In this document: positions 16,650 to 24,038 of the stretch, piece after piece
Position numbering within the stretch: position 1 is the first letter of the stretch
Layout: each line of letters starts with the position of its first letter
Source: Anaerotignum lactatifermentans DSM 14214
GTDB taxonomy: Bacteria > Bacillota > Clostridia > Lachnospirales > Anaerotignaceae
Direction of reading: 5' to 3'
Assembly: GCF_900142265.1 (NCBI RefSeq)
Contig: NZ_FRAH01000004.1
Span: 112,966 to 176,965, forward strand
Length of the DNA: 64,000 nucleotides
Notes under the pieces: model-generated
The model's input: only the letters and a program-made list of their open reading frames with translations
The model's database searches: none
Told to the model about the DNA's origin: nothing
Made by a program: the position numbers and the translations under genes

Positions 16650-17170
16650 CCCGCTAAATTATCGTTTATCGCATTGTTTAGTGCGATTTTATTATCGAAT
16701 GTCCTTAAAATGCCTCCGATTTTCTTTTGTGTATCTAAATCAGGAATGTCAATCTCAAGATTCTGAACCACATCTGTCTGTACGCGTTGCCTACCTGATG
16801 ACCCAACCATTGATTTTATAGCCGGATCACGAACCAGCGGACTACATACCAAGTAATAAAGATAGTCCTCATCAGCTAAGTTTTCTTTTGCTCGGAATAC
16901 GATATATTCCGTCGATCCAAAGCCAACCTCGCCGTCATCAAGGATGTTAACTTTTGCAGTTTTTCCGTTTTCAAGACACGGCGTGATTCTGGCCATAATT
17001 GTGTCGCCGTTTCTAAATTTTGTGCCACCAGAAAAAGTTGCGTATTCGTATTCCGGTATATCGCGGCAAAATGGCTGCAATTTGTCCATAGCAATCTTTT
17101 TAGCCACAGAGCCTTTTTTGATTGACTCACGAGGATTAAATTCTGCGATATCTGAAAGCCTATATTTCAT
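16646..17170 (-). CDS. hsdS: hsdS 5'-half next to hsdM, currently truncated
   Basis: The 174-aa frame is the first half of an HsdS: one target-recognition domain, then the central helix (D-T-Q-K-K-I-G-G-I-L-R-T-F-D-N-K-I-A-L-N-N-A). It stops five codons after the N-D-N of inversion site C. It overlaps the end of hsdM and has its own AGGAG before the ATG at 17170, so it is in the expression position. In the present state it gives a one-domain HsdS fragment. Flipping the 16.0-16.66 kb cassette restores a full protein. Half-length HsdS can in principle dimerise, so residual function is possible. Confidence 0.88.
   Translation of the reverse strand: MKYRLSDIAEFNPRESIKKGSVAKKIAMDKLQPFCRDIPEYEYATFSGGTKFRNGDTIMARITPCLENGKTAKVNILDDGEVGFGSTEYIVFRAKENLADEDYLYYLVCSPLVRDPAIKSMVGSSGRQRVQTDVVQNLEIDIPDLDTQKKIGGILRTFDNKIALNNAINDNLAG
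16655..16668 (-). repeat. hsdS inversion site C (end of truncated hsdS)
   Basis: The 14-bp site in minus orientation lies at the end of the truncated hsdS half and faces site B. Confidence 0.9.
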
Positions 17171-18668
17171 ATCCAATCGCTCCTAACTTTCTTCTGATCT
17201 CGTCCTCCAGTTCATGGGACTTGGCAAACATATCAGACAGTTCCGATGTCAGCCTTGCCATTTTCTCTTCAAACGGCTCGCCGTCATCTTCCTGCTCTTC
17301 AATGCCGACATAGCGCCCCGGTGTCAGAATATAATCCTGTTTTGCAATATCCTGCAGGGTGGCAACAGAGCAGAAGCCCTTCACGTCCTCAAGCGTTCCG
17401 TTCTGGAAAGCCTCGAAAGTATTCGCCAGCTTTTGAATATCTTCCTCGGAGAAATCCCTGTGTTTTCTATCGACCATGTGTCCCATCTTGCGGGCGTCGA
17501 TAAAGAGCGTCTTGCCTTTCTGCTTCTTGCCTTTTGTAATAAACCACAGTGTAACAGGGATAGTAACGCTGTAGAAAAGCTGTGTCGGCATGGCGATGAT
17601 GCCTTCAATCAAATCGGCCTCTATGATCTTTTTACGGATTTCACCCTCACCGCTTGACTGCGTGGAAAGCGCACCGTTTGCAAGCACAAGGCCAATCTTA
17701 CCAGTCGGTGCGAGATGGTGGATCATATGCTGAATCCATGCATAGTTGGCGTTGCCTGCCGGAGGCACTCCGTATTTCCAGCGCACATCATCCAGAAGCT
17801 TTTCCTGATTCCACGGATGATAATTGAAAGGCGGATTGGCAAGTATAAAATCAGCTTTCAGGGTGGGGTGGAGGTCATTTGTAAATGTATCCCCATGGTA
17901 TGGTCCAAGATCGGCGTCTATGCCGCGAATAGCCATGTTCATTTTTGCCATTTTCCATGTATCGGCGTTTGCCTCTTGACCGTAAACAGATACCGCACCT
18001 CGTTTACCGGAATGCGCTTGTATAAATTTCGCACTCTGCACGAACATACCGCCGCTGCCGCAGCAGCAGTCATAGACACGGCAGTTATCAAAGGGCTTAA
18101 GAATAGAGACAAGGGTCTTAACAACACTTGCGGGTGTATAGAATTCACCGCCGCCAACGCCTTCCTTTTCCGCAAACTGAGCAATACAGTACTCATATGT
18201 GCGGCCGAGAAGGTCTTCGCTCTGCTCCGTATCGCTCATATCAATGTTGTTTGTAAAAATGTCTACGACATCGCCTAATATACGCTTGTCAAGATCCGGA
18301 CTGGCGTAATTTTTCGGAAGGACATTTTTTAGAGTTTTGTTTTCAGCCTCAATAGCCCTCATGGCGTTATCAATAACTGTTCCGATTTCCGGAGTATGAG
18401 CTGCCGACGCAATGACGCTCCATCTTGCCTCCTCCGGCACAAAGAATATATTTTCCATTGTATATGCGTCACGGTCATCTTCGAATCCGTCGCCTTCCTC
18501 CACAAGCTCCTGATAGCGCTTGTCAAAGGCAGCTGAAATATAACGAAGGAAAATGAGACCGATTATTACTTTTCTATACTCAGCCGCCGGAATGTGTCCC
18601 CACAGAACGCAGGCTGCGTCCCAAAGCTGTTTTTCAAAACCTATGTTGGCATTTGTTTTTTCTGCCAT
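17160..18668 (-). CDS. hsdM: type I RM methyltransferase subunit
   Basis: The 502-aa HsdM is an N6-adenine methyltransferase. An N-terminal helical domain (residues about 5-140) precedes the SAM-binding motif C-C-G-S-G-G-M-F near residue 205. The catalytic N-P-P-F motif (I-L-A-N-P-P-F-N-Y-H) is near residue 275. It pairs with HsdS to methylate the host sequence and with HsdR to restrict. The ATG at 18668 follows AGGAGG; a longer frame to 18707 lacks a ribosome site. It is the first gene of the RM operon. Confidence 0.95.
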   Translation of the reverse strand: MAEKTNANIGFEKQLWDAACVLWGHIPAAEYRKVIIGLIFLRYISAAFDKRYQELVEEGDGFEDDRDAYTMENIFFVPEEARWSVIASAAHTPEIGTVIDNAMRAIEAENKTLKNVLPKNYASPDLDKRILGDVVDIFTNNIDMSDTEQSEDLLGRTYEYCIAQFAEKEGVGGGEFYTPASVVKTLVSILKPFDNCRVYDCCCGSGGMFVQSAKFIQAHSGKRGAVSVYGQEANADTWKMAKMNMAIRGIDADLGPYHGDTFTNDLHPTLKADFILANPPFNYHPWNQEKLLDDVRWKYGVPPAGNANYAWIQHMIHHLAPTGKIGLVLANGALSTQSSGEGEIRKKIIEADLIEGIIAMPTQLFYSVTIPVTLWFITKGKKQKGKTLFIDARKMGHMVDRKHRDFSEEDIQKLANTFEAFQNGTLEDVKGFCSVATLQDIAKQDYILTPGRYVGIEEQEDDGEPFEEKMARLTSELSDMFAKSHELEDEIRRKLGAIGYEI

Positions 18669-18995
18669 GTTAATTAACCTCCTGCAATAAACCGAATATA
18701 AGCCCATATGTTGTTACGCTTTTCCACAATACTTATTAGGATAAAAATATCTGCCGAAATTCAGTTGTTTTTACGCTTATATTTTATTATCTCACAAAAT
18801 CGGATAAAATCCAATTATTAAGAATACATAAATATAATAAAAATGCGGCAGTAAAACAAAAGAGCCTGCGGTTTATGTATTTTCAAAAACAACTGTATTT
18901 TTTGAACTTAAAAAAGCTATGCCGCAATGTGCCTGCGACAGCGCATTGTTACATAGCCTTATCCAAAAAGGTATGTGCAGTCTTTTTCTGTGTGA
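18669..18995. other. hsdM upstream region
   Basis: This AT-rich, gene-free interval contains the terminator of the upstream gene at 18911-18962 and, presumably, the hsdM promoter. No clear -35/-10 pair stands out. Confidence 0.6.
18911..18962 (-). terminator. intrinsic terminator after 97-aa gene
   Basis: On the minus strand GGCTATG...CATAGC, with an inner CAATGCGC/GCACATTG pairing, is followed by TTTTTTAAG. Confidence 0.8.
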
Positions 18996-19289
18996 TTAAT
19001 AAATCACCGTCACAGTGATATCTTTCTCAATTTCTAAAAAAGATTTGCCATCAAAACATTTTTCTGAAAGAACAGCGTCGATAACAGCCTGCGGGATGTC
19101 ACCTTCAACACCAATTTCATGTTTGGCAATGCATTTTGCTGTATCAGGTGTACAATCCCAAATTACAAGGTAAGACTTGTTGTCATTAACCTCTGGCTGC
19201 AATACATAAGTTGTTCCGTTATACTCAAATTCAGCTTCATGACAATGAGAGATTAGTTCATATAATTCGTCCATTTTTATTCCGTTCAT
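18996..19289 (-). CDS. 97-aa hypothetical protein
   Basis: This small acidic protein (start behind AAGGGGGTC) is not recognised as a family. It has alternating strands such as E-F-E-Y-N-G-T-T-Y-V-L-Q-P and S-Y-L-V-I-W-D. It starts at the stop codon of the preceding gene, with a one-base overlap, so the two are co-translated. The tight pairing suggests they form one functional unit, for example effector and partner or immunity protein. This is inference. Confidence 0.7.
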   Translation of the reverse strand: MNGIKMDELYELISHCHEAEFEYNGTTYVLQPEVNDNKSYLVIWDCTPDTAKCIAKHEIGVEGDIPQAVIDAVLSEKCFDGKSFLEIEKDITVTVIY

Positions 19290-19663
19290 TACTTGACCCC
19301 CTTAAATAGTGTTTTGTATTTTTCATAGAGTGTATTACCAGGATGGAGGATATCTGGATGTTTGTCACGTTTCCCATCCGTGAAGTAATGTACATGGAGA
19401 GATTTTTTGCCATCATGAACACCATAATCTATATCAAATTGAGGCATACGATTTTCTCCAAAAACACGAAGCTGGTCGAAATCACCATTCTTTCTGTATA
19501 ACAAATAGGATGTTCCAGGTGTATTTGACCTTTCTGGCAAATTCATACTTGCCTTTGGGTCTTTGGGTGCTAAAACCTTAATACCATCCACATAATCAAT
19601 AGTATGCCATCTTGCAGGTGTGCTAAAGCCGCCGCTTTCAAGAAAAGAACCTCTGCTTCCCAT
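19289..19663 (-). CDS. 124-aa protein resembling toxin or phage-protein C-terminal domains
   Basis: The start ATG overlaps the stop of the DUF4417 gene (TGATG). The sequence G-S-R-G-S-F-L-E-S-G-G-F-S-T-P-A-R-W-H, the later D-I-D-Y-G-V-H-D-G and S-L-H-V-H-Y-F motifs and the Y-E-K-Y-K-x-L-F end resemble C-terminal domains attached to phage structural or polymorphic-toxin proteins. The His-rich D-I-D-Y...H-V-H-Y segment could be catalytic. I do not recognise a named family. It sits between DUF4417 and a small possible partner gene. Confidence 0.6.
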   Translation of the reverse strand: MGSRGSFLESGGFSTPARWHTIDYVDGIKVLAPKDPKASMNLPERSNTPGTSYLLYRKNGDFDQLRVFGENRMPQFDIDYGVHDGKKSLHVHYFTDGKRDKHPDILHPGNTLYEKYKTLFKGVK

Positions 19664-20304
19664 CACATAGCACGCTCCTTCCATCGCTGAGAAAAGGAGG
19701 GATAATAATGCACATTATCATAAATATCCAGTTCATCAACGTGTCTGCCGCATACGATAAGATTTGTCGGTGATTTTTGTTTTTGCAATTCTTTAACACC
19801 ACGCAGCAACATACGCTTACCATAAGGACTTGACATACATCCATTGGTACTAATTGCGATAGAACTGTTTTTGGGAAGCCCATCAAAGCACCATTCAAAA
19901 TCACTCTCAAAGCACCAAGATGCAACAGGGATAATATTAAATCCCTTCATTTGGAGGTAATATGCCATAACTCGATTACGAGTACAGTTCCAAATATTCT
20001 GTCCTGGCAGCATTTCTGGTAACATGGAATAATCAGTGGTAATAATTCCTGCAAAACGTTTGAGGTTTTTAAAACTCATTTCTGGATGATTCCAAAAATT
20101 CTCAAACAAAGTGTCATCGATAAAGAAATCAACCCAGTATTCTTCCGGCTTAATAATGCCCTTACGCTCATTGAAACATATTACTTTTGAAGGAATTGCC
20201 TGTGTAGGAGCAAGTTGTGGTAATCTGTATTTGCCTACCAATGTTGCTCCGTGCCAGTAGTACAATTTAAAGTTGTCGTATTTTCTAACATTTGTTTTTA
20301 ACAT
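19663..20304 (-). CDS. DUF4417 protein
   Basis: The 213-aa protein matches the DUF4417 pattern: W-V-D-F-F-I-D-D, G-I-I-T-T-D-Y-S-M-L-P, W-N-C-T-R-N-R, G-F-N-I-I-P-V-A-S-W and a later S-I-A-I-S-T-N-G. The family is common in mobile elements and phages of Firmicutes; its activity is unknown. It forms a three-gene overlapping operon with the two small downstream genes. The intergenic region upstream carries a plus-strand promoter of unclear target. Confidence 0.75.
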   Translation of the reverse strand: MLKTNVRKYDNFKLYYWHGATLVGKYRLPQLAPTQAIPSKVICFNERKGIIKPEEYWVDFFIDDTLFENFWNHPEMSFKNLKRFAGIITTDYSMLPEMLPGQNIWNCTRNRVMAYYLQMKGFNIIPVASWCFESDFEWCFDGLPKNSSIAISTNGCMSSPYGKRMLLRGVKELQKQKSPTNLIVCGRHVDELDIYDNVHYYPSFSQRWKERAM

Positions 20305-20369
20305 AATACCTGCTTTCTCCGCCTAAAATGCGGTCATTTTTTATTGCACAGCAAATTAAGCTGCGATAG

Positions 20370-20398
20370 TTGACAAAAAGTCAGAATTATGCTAAAAT
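20370..20398 (+). promoter_or_regulatory. strong plus-strand promoter without a gene
   Basis: TTGACA (20370-20375) and TAAAAT (20393-20398) have a 17-bp spacer. A palindrome GAATATG...GCATATTC lies at about +10 (20413-20431). No plus-strand gene follows. Confidence 0.6.
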
Positions 20399-20404
20399 AC
20401 TCAA

Positions 20405-20487
20405 ACCAACATGAATATGTTTAGCATATTCCGTATGAGAACACATTTGTTTGCTGCGCCAACAGTTTACAGATGTGTTTTTATTTT
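20405..20487 (+). ncRNA. candidate small RNA of about 80 nt
   Basis: The promoter at 20370-20398 is followed within about 80 bp by an inverted repeat AACACAT/ATGTGTT (20440-20479) and a TTTTTATTTT run. This promoter-terminator pair defines a short plus-strand transcript between the divergent ends of the DUF4417 and ImmA genes. The role is unknown. Confidence 0.35.
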
Positions 20488-20510
20488 ACCCTCAATAGAA
20501 CCACCTCCCA

Positions 20511-21062
20511 TTATGATATACCCTGGAATAGATCCAAGAGAGTTAGTTCATACTTGGTATACTCCGATGAGCCATATTGTAGCCATTTCTTATAATAAGA
20601 GTACGCATAGCAAGCAGCCTCAAAACTCACTTCAAAGATATCAGCAATATCCATCGGATTATCCAATTCCAATTTGTGTACGAGTACTGGAGGAACAAGT
20701 GCGTATTTTGCAAAGAATTTTACTTCTTTTTCTGCCAGTTCACTATCTTCGCTGTGGTCTAAAACGATATGACCTATTTCATGCATGATTGTATTATTGA
20801 TACGACCATAATCCTTCTTATCGTTATAATAGATGTACCACTCTCCGATATTCTTCTCTACCGAAAATCCGTCCTCACTCTTTTTCAAAAGTAGCCAACG
20901 TTTACTCTCTGGTATCGCTGAATAAGGGATGACTTTAATACCCATTTTAGTTGCGAGTTCAAACCCATTAACCGGCACACAGGAGACATCATATTTTACG
21001 AATAAATCAACAATAATTTGCTTGATTTCCTCATATCTTGCGTGTGACAAAGAAATTCCCAA
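20511..21062 (-). CDS. ImmA/IrrE-type metallopeptidase
   Basis: The 183-aa protein has the zinc motif H-E-I-G-H at about residues 90-94 (M-H-E-I-G-H-I-V-L-D-H) and a later helix with the third ligand region, as in ImmA/IrrE. In ICEBs1 and phages such enzymes cleave the partner repressor to trigger excision or induction. Here it follows a cI-like regulator immediately, with a TTG start behind GGAGGAG, so it probably controls that regulator. Acidic residues follow H-E-x-x-H as expected. Confidence 0.88.
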   Translation of the reverse strand: MGISLSHARYEEIKQIIVDLFVKYDVSCVPVNGFELATKMGIKVIPYSAIPESKRWLLLKKSEDGFSVEKNIGEWYIYYNDKKDYGRINNTIMHEIGHIVLDHSEDSELAEKEVKFFAKYALVPPVLVHKLELDNPMDIADIFEVSFEAACYAYSYYKKWLQYGSSEYTKYELTLLDLFQGIS

Positions 21063-21064
21063 TA

Positions 21065-21376
21065 TTACTCCTCCCCGAACAATGCATTAATCAGCTCTCT
21101 TTTTTCCTGATCAGTCATTGAAGATGCATTTCGTGCAATCATACGGCGAATTCTCGAATGATTAAATTCTTCGGTTTCAATCCCAAGCAAAAAATCGGAA
21201 GTTGTATGAAGCGCAGTTGCAATGTTTGCAAGTGCATCTGGCTTTGGCTCCCTATCACCGGAAATATATCTTGATATCACAGCTTCTGTTACTCCAATGC
21301 GTCCTGCCAATTCTTTTTGTGTCATCCCACGTTTTTGCAAAGTTTCGGTTATGCGTGAACCTAATTCCTTTCCCAT
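21065..21376 (-). CDS. HTH repressor (cI/Xre type), ImmR-like
   Basis: The 103-aa protein carries a canonical HTH (L-G-S-R-I-T-E-T-L-Q-K-R-G-M-T-Q-K-E-L-A) at residues about 5-60, followed by a short C-terminal helix. With the adjacent metallopeptidase it resembles the ImmR-ImmA switch of ICEBs1. I chose the ATG at 21376, which follows AAAGGAG; the frame extends further upstream without a ribosome site. A promoter on the minus strand (TTGACA, 17 bp, TACACT) lies at 21420-21448. Confidence 0.88.
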   Translation of the reverse strand: MGKELGSRITETLQKRGMTQKELAGRIGVTEAVISRYISGDREPKPDALANIATALHTTSDFLLGIETEEFNHSRIRRMIARNASSMTDQEKRELINALFGEE

Positions 21377-21419
21377 AGTGGCACTCCTTTCTGTGCTATT
21401 GGTTTTTATAGCTACTATT

Positions 21420-21448
21420 AGTGTATCTGAGTCTTGCCGATTTGTCAA
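21420..21448 (-). promoter_or_regulatory. promoter of the HTH-metallopeptidase pair
   Basis: On the minus strand TTGACA (21448-21443) and TACACT (21425-21420) are separated by 17 bp. An inverted repeat AATTGC...GCAATT just upstream (about 21451-21474) is a possible operator. Confidence 0.75.
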
Positions 21449-21531
21449 GTATAATTGCCATATAAAAGCAATTAATTTTTATTTCTTACAGCTTCATTGG
21501 AATAATCTAACTATTCCGGAAACAAAAAAAT

Positions 21532-21568
21532 CGGCATAGACGGATTTATTCAAACTATGCCGTTTTTT
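21532..21568. terminator. bidirectional terminator
   Basis: CGGCATAG and CTATGCCG (8 bp) are flanked by A-rich and T-rich runs on both sides, so it can stop transcription from either direction. The rest of 21450-21783 shows no gene. Confidence 0.8.
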
Positions 21569-21783
21569 CAAGTAATAAAGTCCCTTGGAAAACTACACTT
21601 TTAGGATTCTTTTTTTGTTCTTTCCTTGAATAGCTTCTTTTGAGATTTACTTTTTTGAACATACTGTTTTTCTTTTCTGTAACCAATAGTTAAATTGGAT
21701 AGTTAACATTCTCGGTTCAAACTGAACTATGGCATGGTTCAAGAGCGGGGCAGACTACTCCCATCAAAACCTTAAATCATTTT

Positions 21784-22044
21784 TTACAGAATATAGTACA
21801 TATTGCTGGTCTTGCCTCCGTTATCTCGGAACCGGTTTTCTTTTTCTATGTAGTTATTTTTAATAAGCTCATTGAGAGACCTCTTTACAGATGACAGGGA
21901 TAAATTCAGATCTTTGCTTATTGTTTTTGTAGAGGGATAGCATCCTTTTGTTTTGCTGTTCGACCGGTCGCAGAGATAGAAATACACCAGTATAGCCTTA
22001 TGAGACAACTCTGTATCTTTGTATACTTTCATCTTATCAATCAT
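21784..22044 (-). CDS. winged-helix HTH protein
   Basis: The 86-aa protein is almost entirely a HTH_36/replication-initiator-like winged helix: L-S-H-K-A-I-L-V-Y-F-Y-L-C-D-R-S, then Y-P-S-T-K-T-I-S-K-D-L-N and S-V-K-R-S-L-N-E-L. It ends with a Y-Y-I-L wing strand. Only the DNA-binding domain is present. It begins 6 bp after the coupling-protein gene, so it belongs to the transfer operon and may autoregulate it. The start ATG at 22044 follows GCAGGTG. Confidence 0.78.
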   Translation of the reverse strand: MIDKMKVYKDTELSHKAILVYFYLCDRSNSKTKGCYPSTKTISKDLNLSLSSVKRSLNELIKNNYIEKENRFRDNGGKTSNMYYIL

Positions 22045-22049
22045 AACAA

Positions 22050-24038
22050 TCACCTGCTTTTCATATTCTTTCCTATGTCTTTTAATCCACTTTTACTGCC
22101 ATTGAAAAACGGCTCTGAAGAAGTTGGCAGCTTTGGAAACTCTGCGGTTTTTCCATATTTTTTAATTATTGCGCTCCTGATTTCTTTTTTATCCGCATAG
22201 CACACTTTCCGTACCACAGGCTGCCTTAAAGCATACTTTTCGTTCAGCTGAATTCCCCATTCAAAAAACAGCTTCAATATTGTTTTCATAGGCTTTACAC
22301 CTGTTCTTGTCACTATAAAAGTATCTTTTGGCATTACCTTCAGCTCATCGGCTGTCATAAGCGGTCTGCCGGTCATTTGAAGTGATTTTGATTTATCTTT
22401 TCCCTGCGATACGCTGCCGGTCATTACCGTCCGTTCTCCAAGGATTTTTGACAGTACATCAGCCGCCTCGGAATTAGGAGCGAAGCCGCCGTAAATGCAG
22501 ATTTGACAGTTGTCAATGATGATGTCTTTTCCTTCCTTGCCATAGTTCTTCTCAAGTTGGGCCAGAGACTGGATAATAGGCACAAAACTAATACGTCTGG
22601 AACGGCTGGCGGAAAACATCATTTCAGCCGATTTGATAGCTGGAAGGGTTCCAAACTCGTCAAGAAAGAACATTACCCTATTTGGCAGTTTGCCGCCCAT
22701 CTCATCGGCTATGGAAAGCATTTCCCTGTATAACTGCTGAACAATCAAAGAAATTAGAAAATACTTGCTGTCATCTTCCTCCGGCATGATTAGGAATACA
22801 GCCGACTTTTGTTTACAAAAACTTTCCGTATTAATTTTTGTCTCAAAACACAGAAGCTGCTCAATCTCCGAATCAAGAAAAGCATTCAAACGGGAGAGAG
22901 CCGTTGACAGAACAGACGCCATTGCCTGTTCAGATGTATTAAGCGCAGCACCTGACATCCAGCGAGCCTTGTGTTCCTCCGGAAGCAGTTCCATTAACAG
23001 TTTAAACTGACTTTTACCCTTAACTTCTGACGGCCCCAATAAATCCTGAATCAGCTTAAACACACTGATTATATGGCGTTCCTCGCCGTGATGGGTTTCT
23101 GGCTCACCATCATTTTCTTTTTGGGGTTTGAAAAGTATTACTATTTCCGCTGTTTCGGCTTCTTTTCTGGCGCTGTCTTTTTGGGGCAGAAAAGTTACTT
23201 TGTTTTCGATACAAAAATTTCTCATGTTCTCAATATACTTAAGCCTTTTTTCTATGGCTTCTTTTTTATTTTGGCGCTGTAATGGCAACAAAGCATAGGG
23301 CGAGCAAAACTCCGAAATCACCAAAATAACAGATGTTATTAATCCTTCGGCAGAGTCATAAAAAAATGCATTTTGACCGGCGTTGGCGGAATCAAACCCG
23401 CCGGAGTTCATAATAGTCTTTGATATGATTTTCGCGTACTTTTCCGCCTTGGCTTTAGAAACGAGGGAATCTGTTTGAAGATAGTCGTCCATATATCGGT
23501 TCACCATGTGCAGCATGTTGAAACCGTCGCTTTGGGTGGGATTTCTCAAGTCAAGCACAGAAATATCATATCCGTAATACTTCTTGGCAATGGGAGCGTA
23601 GCTTCTCAGTAGGTCTCCTTTTGTATCCGATGTCACAAAGCTCATACCGGAAGCGCAACAATATTCAATGTTGGGGTATAGAAACTTGGCAGTCTTTCCG
23701 ACGCCGGCCGCGCCTATCATAAGAGCGTGAACATCGCCCTCATCCACAACAGCCGTCACTTTTTTCTTTTTCCATATTTTTGTTATATTGCAGCCGATTA
23801 TTATACCTTGCGGAAGACTTTCAGGGTTATTTATCCGCCATGCCGTTGGAGTGTAGTTCACCCGCTTAAAAAACTTATCCATCTCTTTTGGCGTTGCGAA
23901 GCTGGCCGAGCCATGCTGACCATCTCCTACGGTTTTGCTTTTAATATTCAGGGATTTTTGGTCGAGAAAGAACATGACTATCATGAACGCGCCGAATATT
24001 AAGACCAAAGGAATAATCTTTATTAAAGCGTTAGGCAT
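22050..24038 (-). CDS. VirD4/TraG type IV coupling protein
   Basis: The 662-aa membrane ATPase brings the relaxosome to the transfer channel. One or two N-terminal membrane segments (residues 1-26) precede Walker A G-A-A-G-V-G-K-T at about residue 110 and the S-F-V-T-S-D-T-K-G-D strand. Walker B F-F-L-D-E-F-G-T-L-P is near residue 455, followed by the T-I-V-F...Q-S-L-A-Q segment. Length and motifs fit a complete T4CP of Firmicutes ICEs. It overlaps the upstream primase-like gene by 16 bp. Confidence 0.94.
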   Translation of the reverse strand: MPNALIKIIPLVLIFGAFMIVMFFLDQKSLNIKSKTVGDGQHGSASFATPKEMDKFFKRVNYTPTAWRINNPESLPQGIIIGCNITKIWKKKKVTAVVDEGDVHALMIGAAGVGKTAKFLYPNIEYCCASGMSFVTSDTKGDLLRSYAPIAKKYYGYDISVLDLRNPTQSDGFNMLHMVNRYMDDYLQTDSLVSKAKAEKYAKIISKTIMNSGGFDSANAGQNAFFYDSAEGLITSVILVISEFCSPYALLPLQRQNKKEAIEKRLKYIENMRNFCIENKVTFLPQKDSARKEAETAEIVILFKPQKENDGEPETHHGEERHIISVFKLIQDLLGPSEVKGKSQFKLLMELLPEEHKARWMSGAALNTSEQAMASVLSTALSRLNAFLDSEIEQLLCFETKINTESFCKQKSAVFLIMPEEDDSKYFLISLIVQQLYREMLSIADEMGGKLPNRVMFFLDEFGTLPAIKSAEMMFSASRSRRISFVPIIQSLAQLEKNYGKEGKDIIIDNCQICIYGGFAPNSEAADVLSKILGERTVMTGSVSQGKDKSKSLQMTGRPLMTADELKVMPKDTFIVTRTGVKPMKTILKLFFEWGIQLNEKYALRQPVVRKVCYADKKEIRSAIIKKYGKTAEFPKLPTSSEPFFNGSKSGLKDIGKNMKSR

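Noticed and set aside
16646..17170. Plain pseudogene reading of the truncated hsdS
   Set aside because: The frame ends exactly at an inversion site and an in-frame partner cassette lies adjacent in inverted orientation, so it is a switched-off state rather than decay.
20411..20788. 125-aa plus-strand frame after the orphan promoter
   Set aside because: It runs antisense through the 3' half of the ImmA-type gene and contains the candidate terminator; no ribosome site or family is seen.
23073..23282. Several plus-strand frames of 60-100 aa across the transfer module
   Set aside because: All are antisense to well-supported minus-strand genes with recognised motifs and lack ribosome sites.
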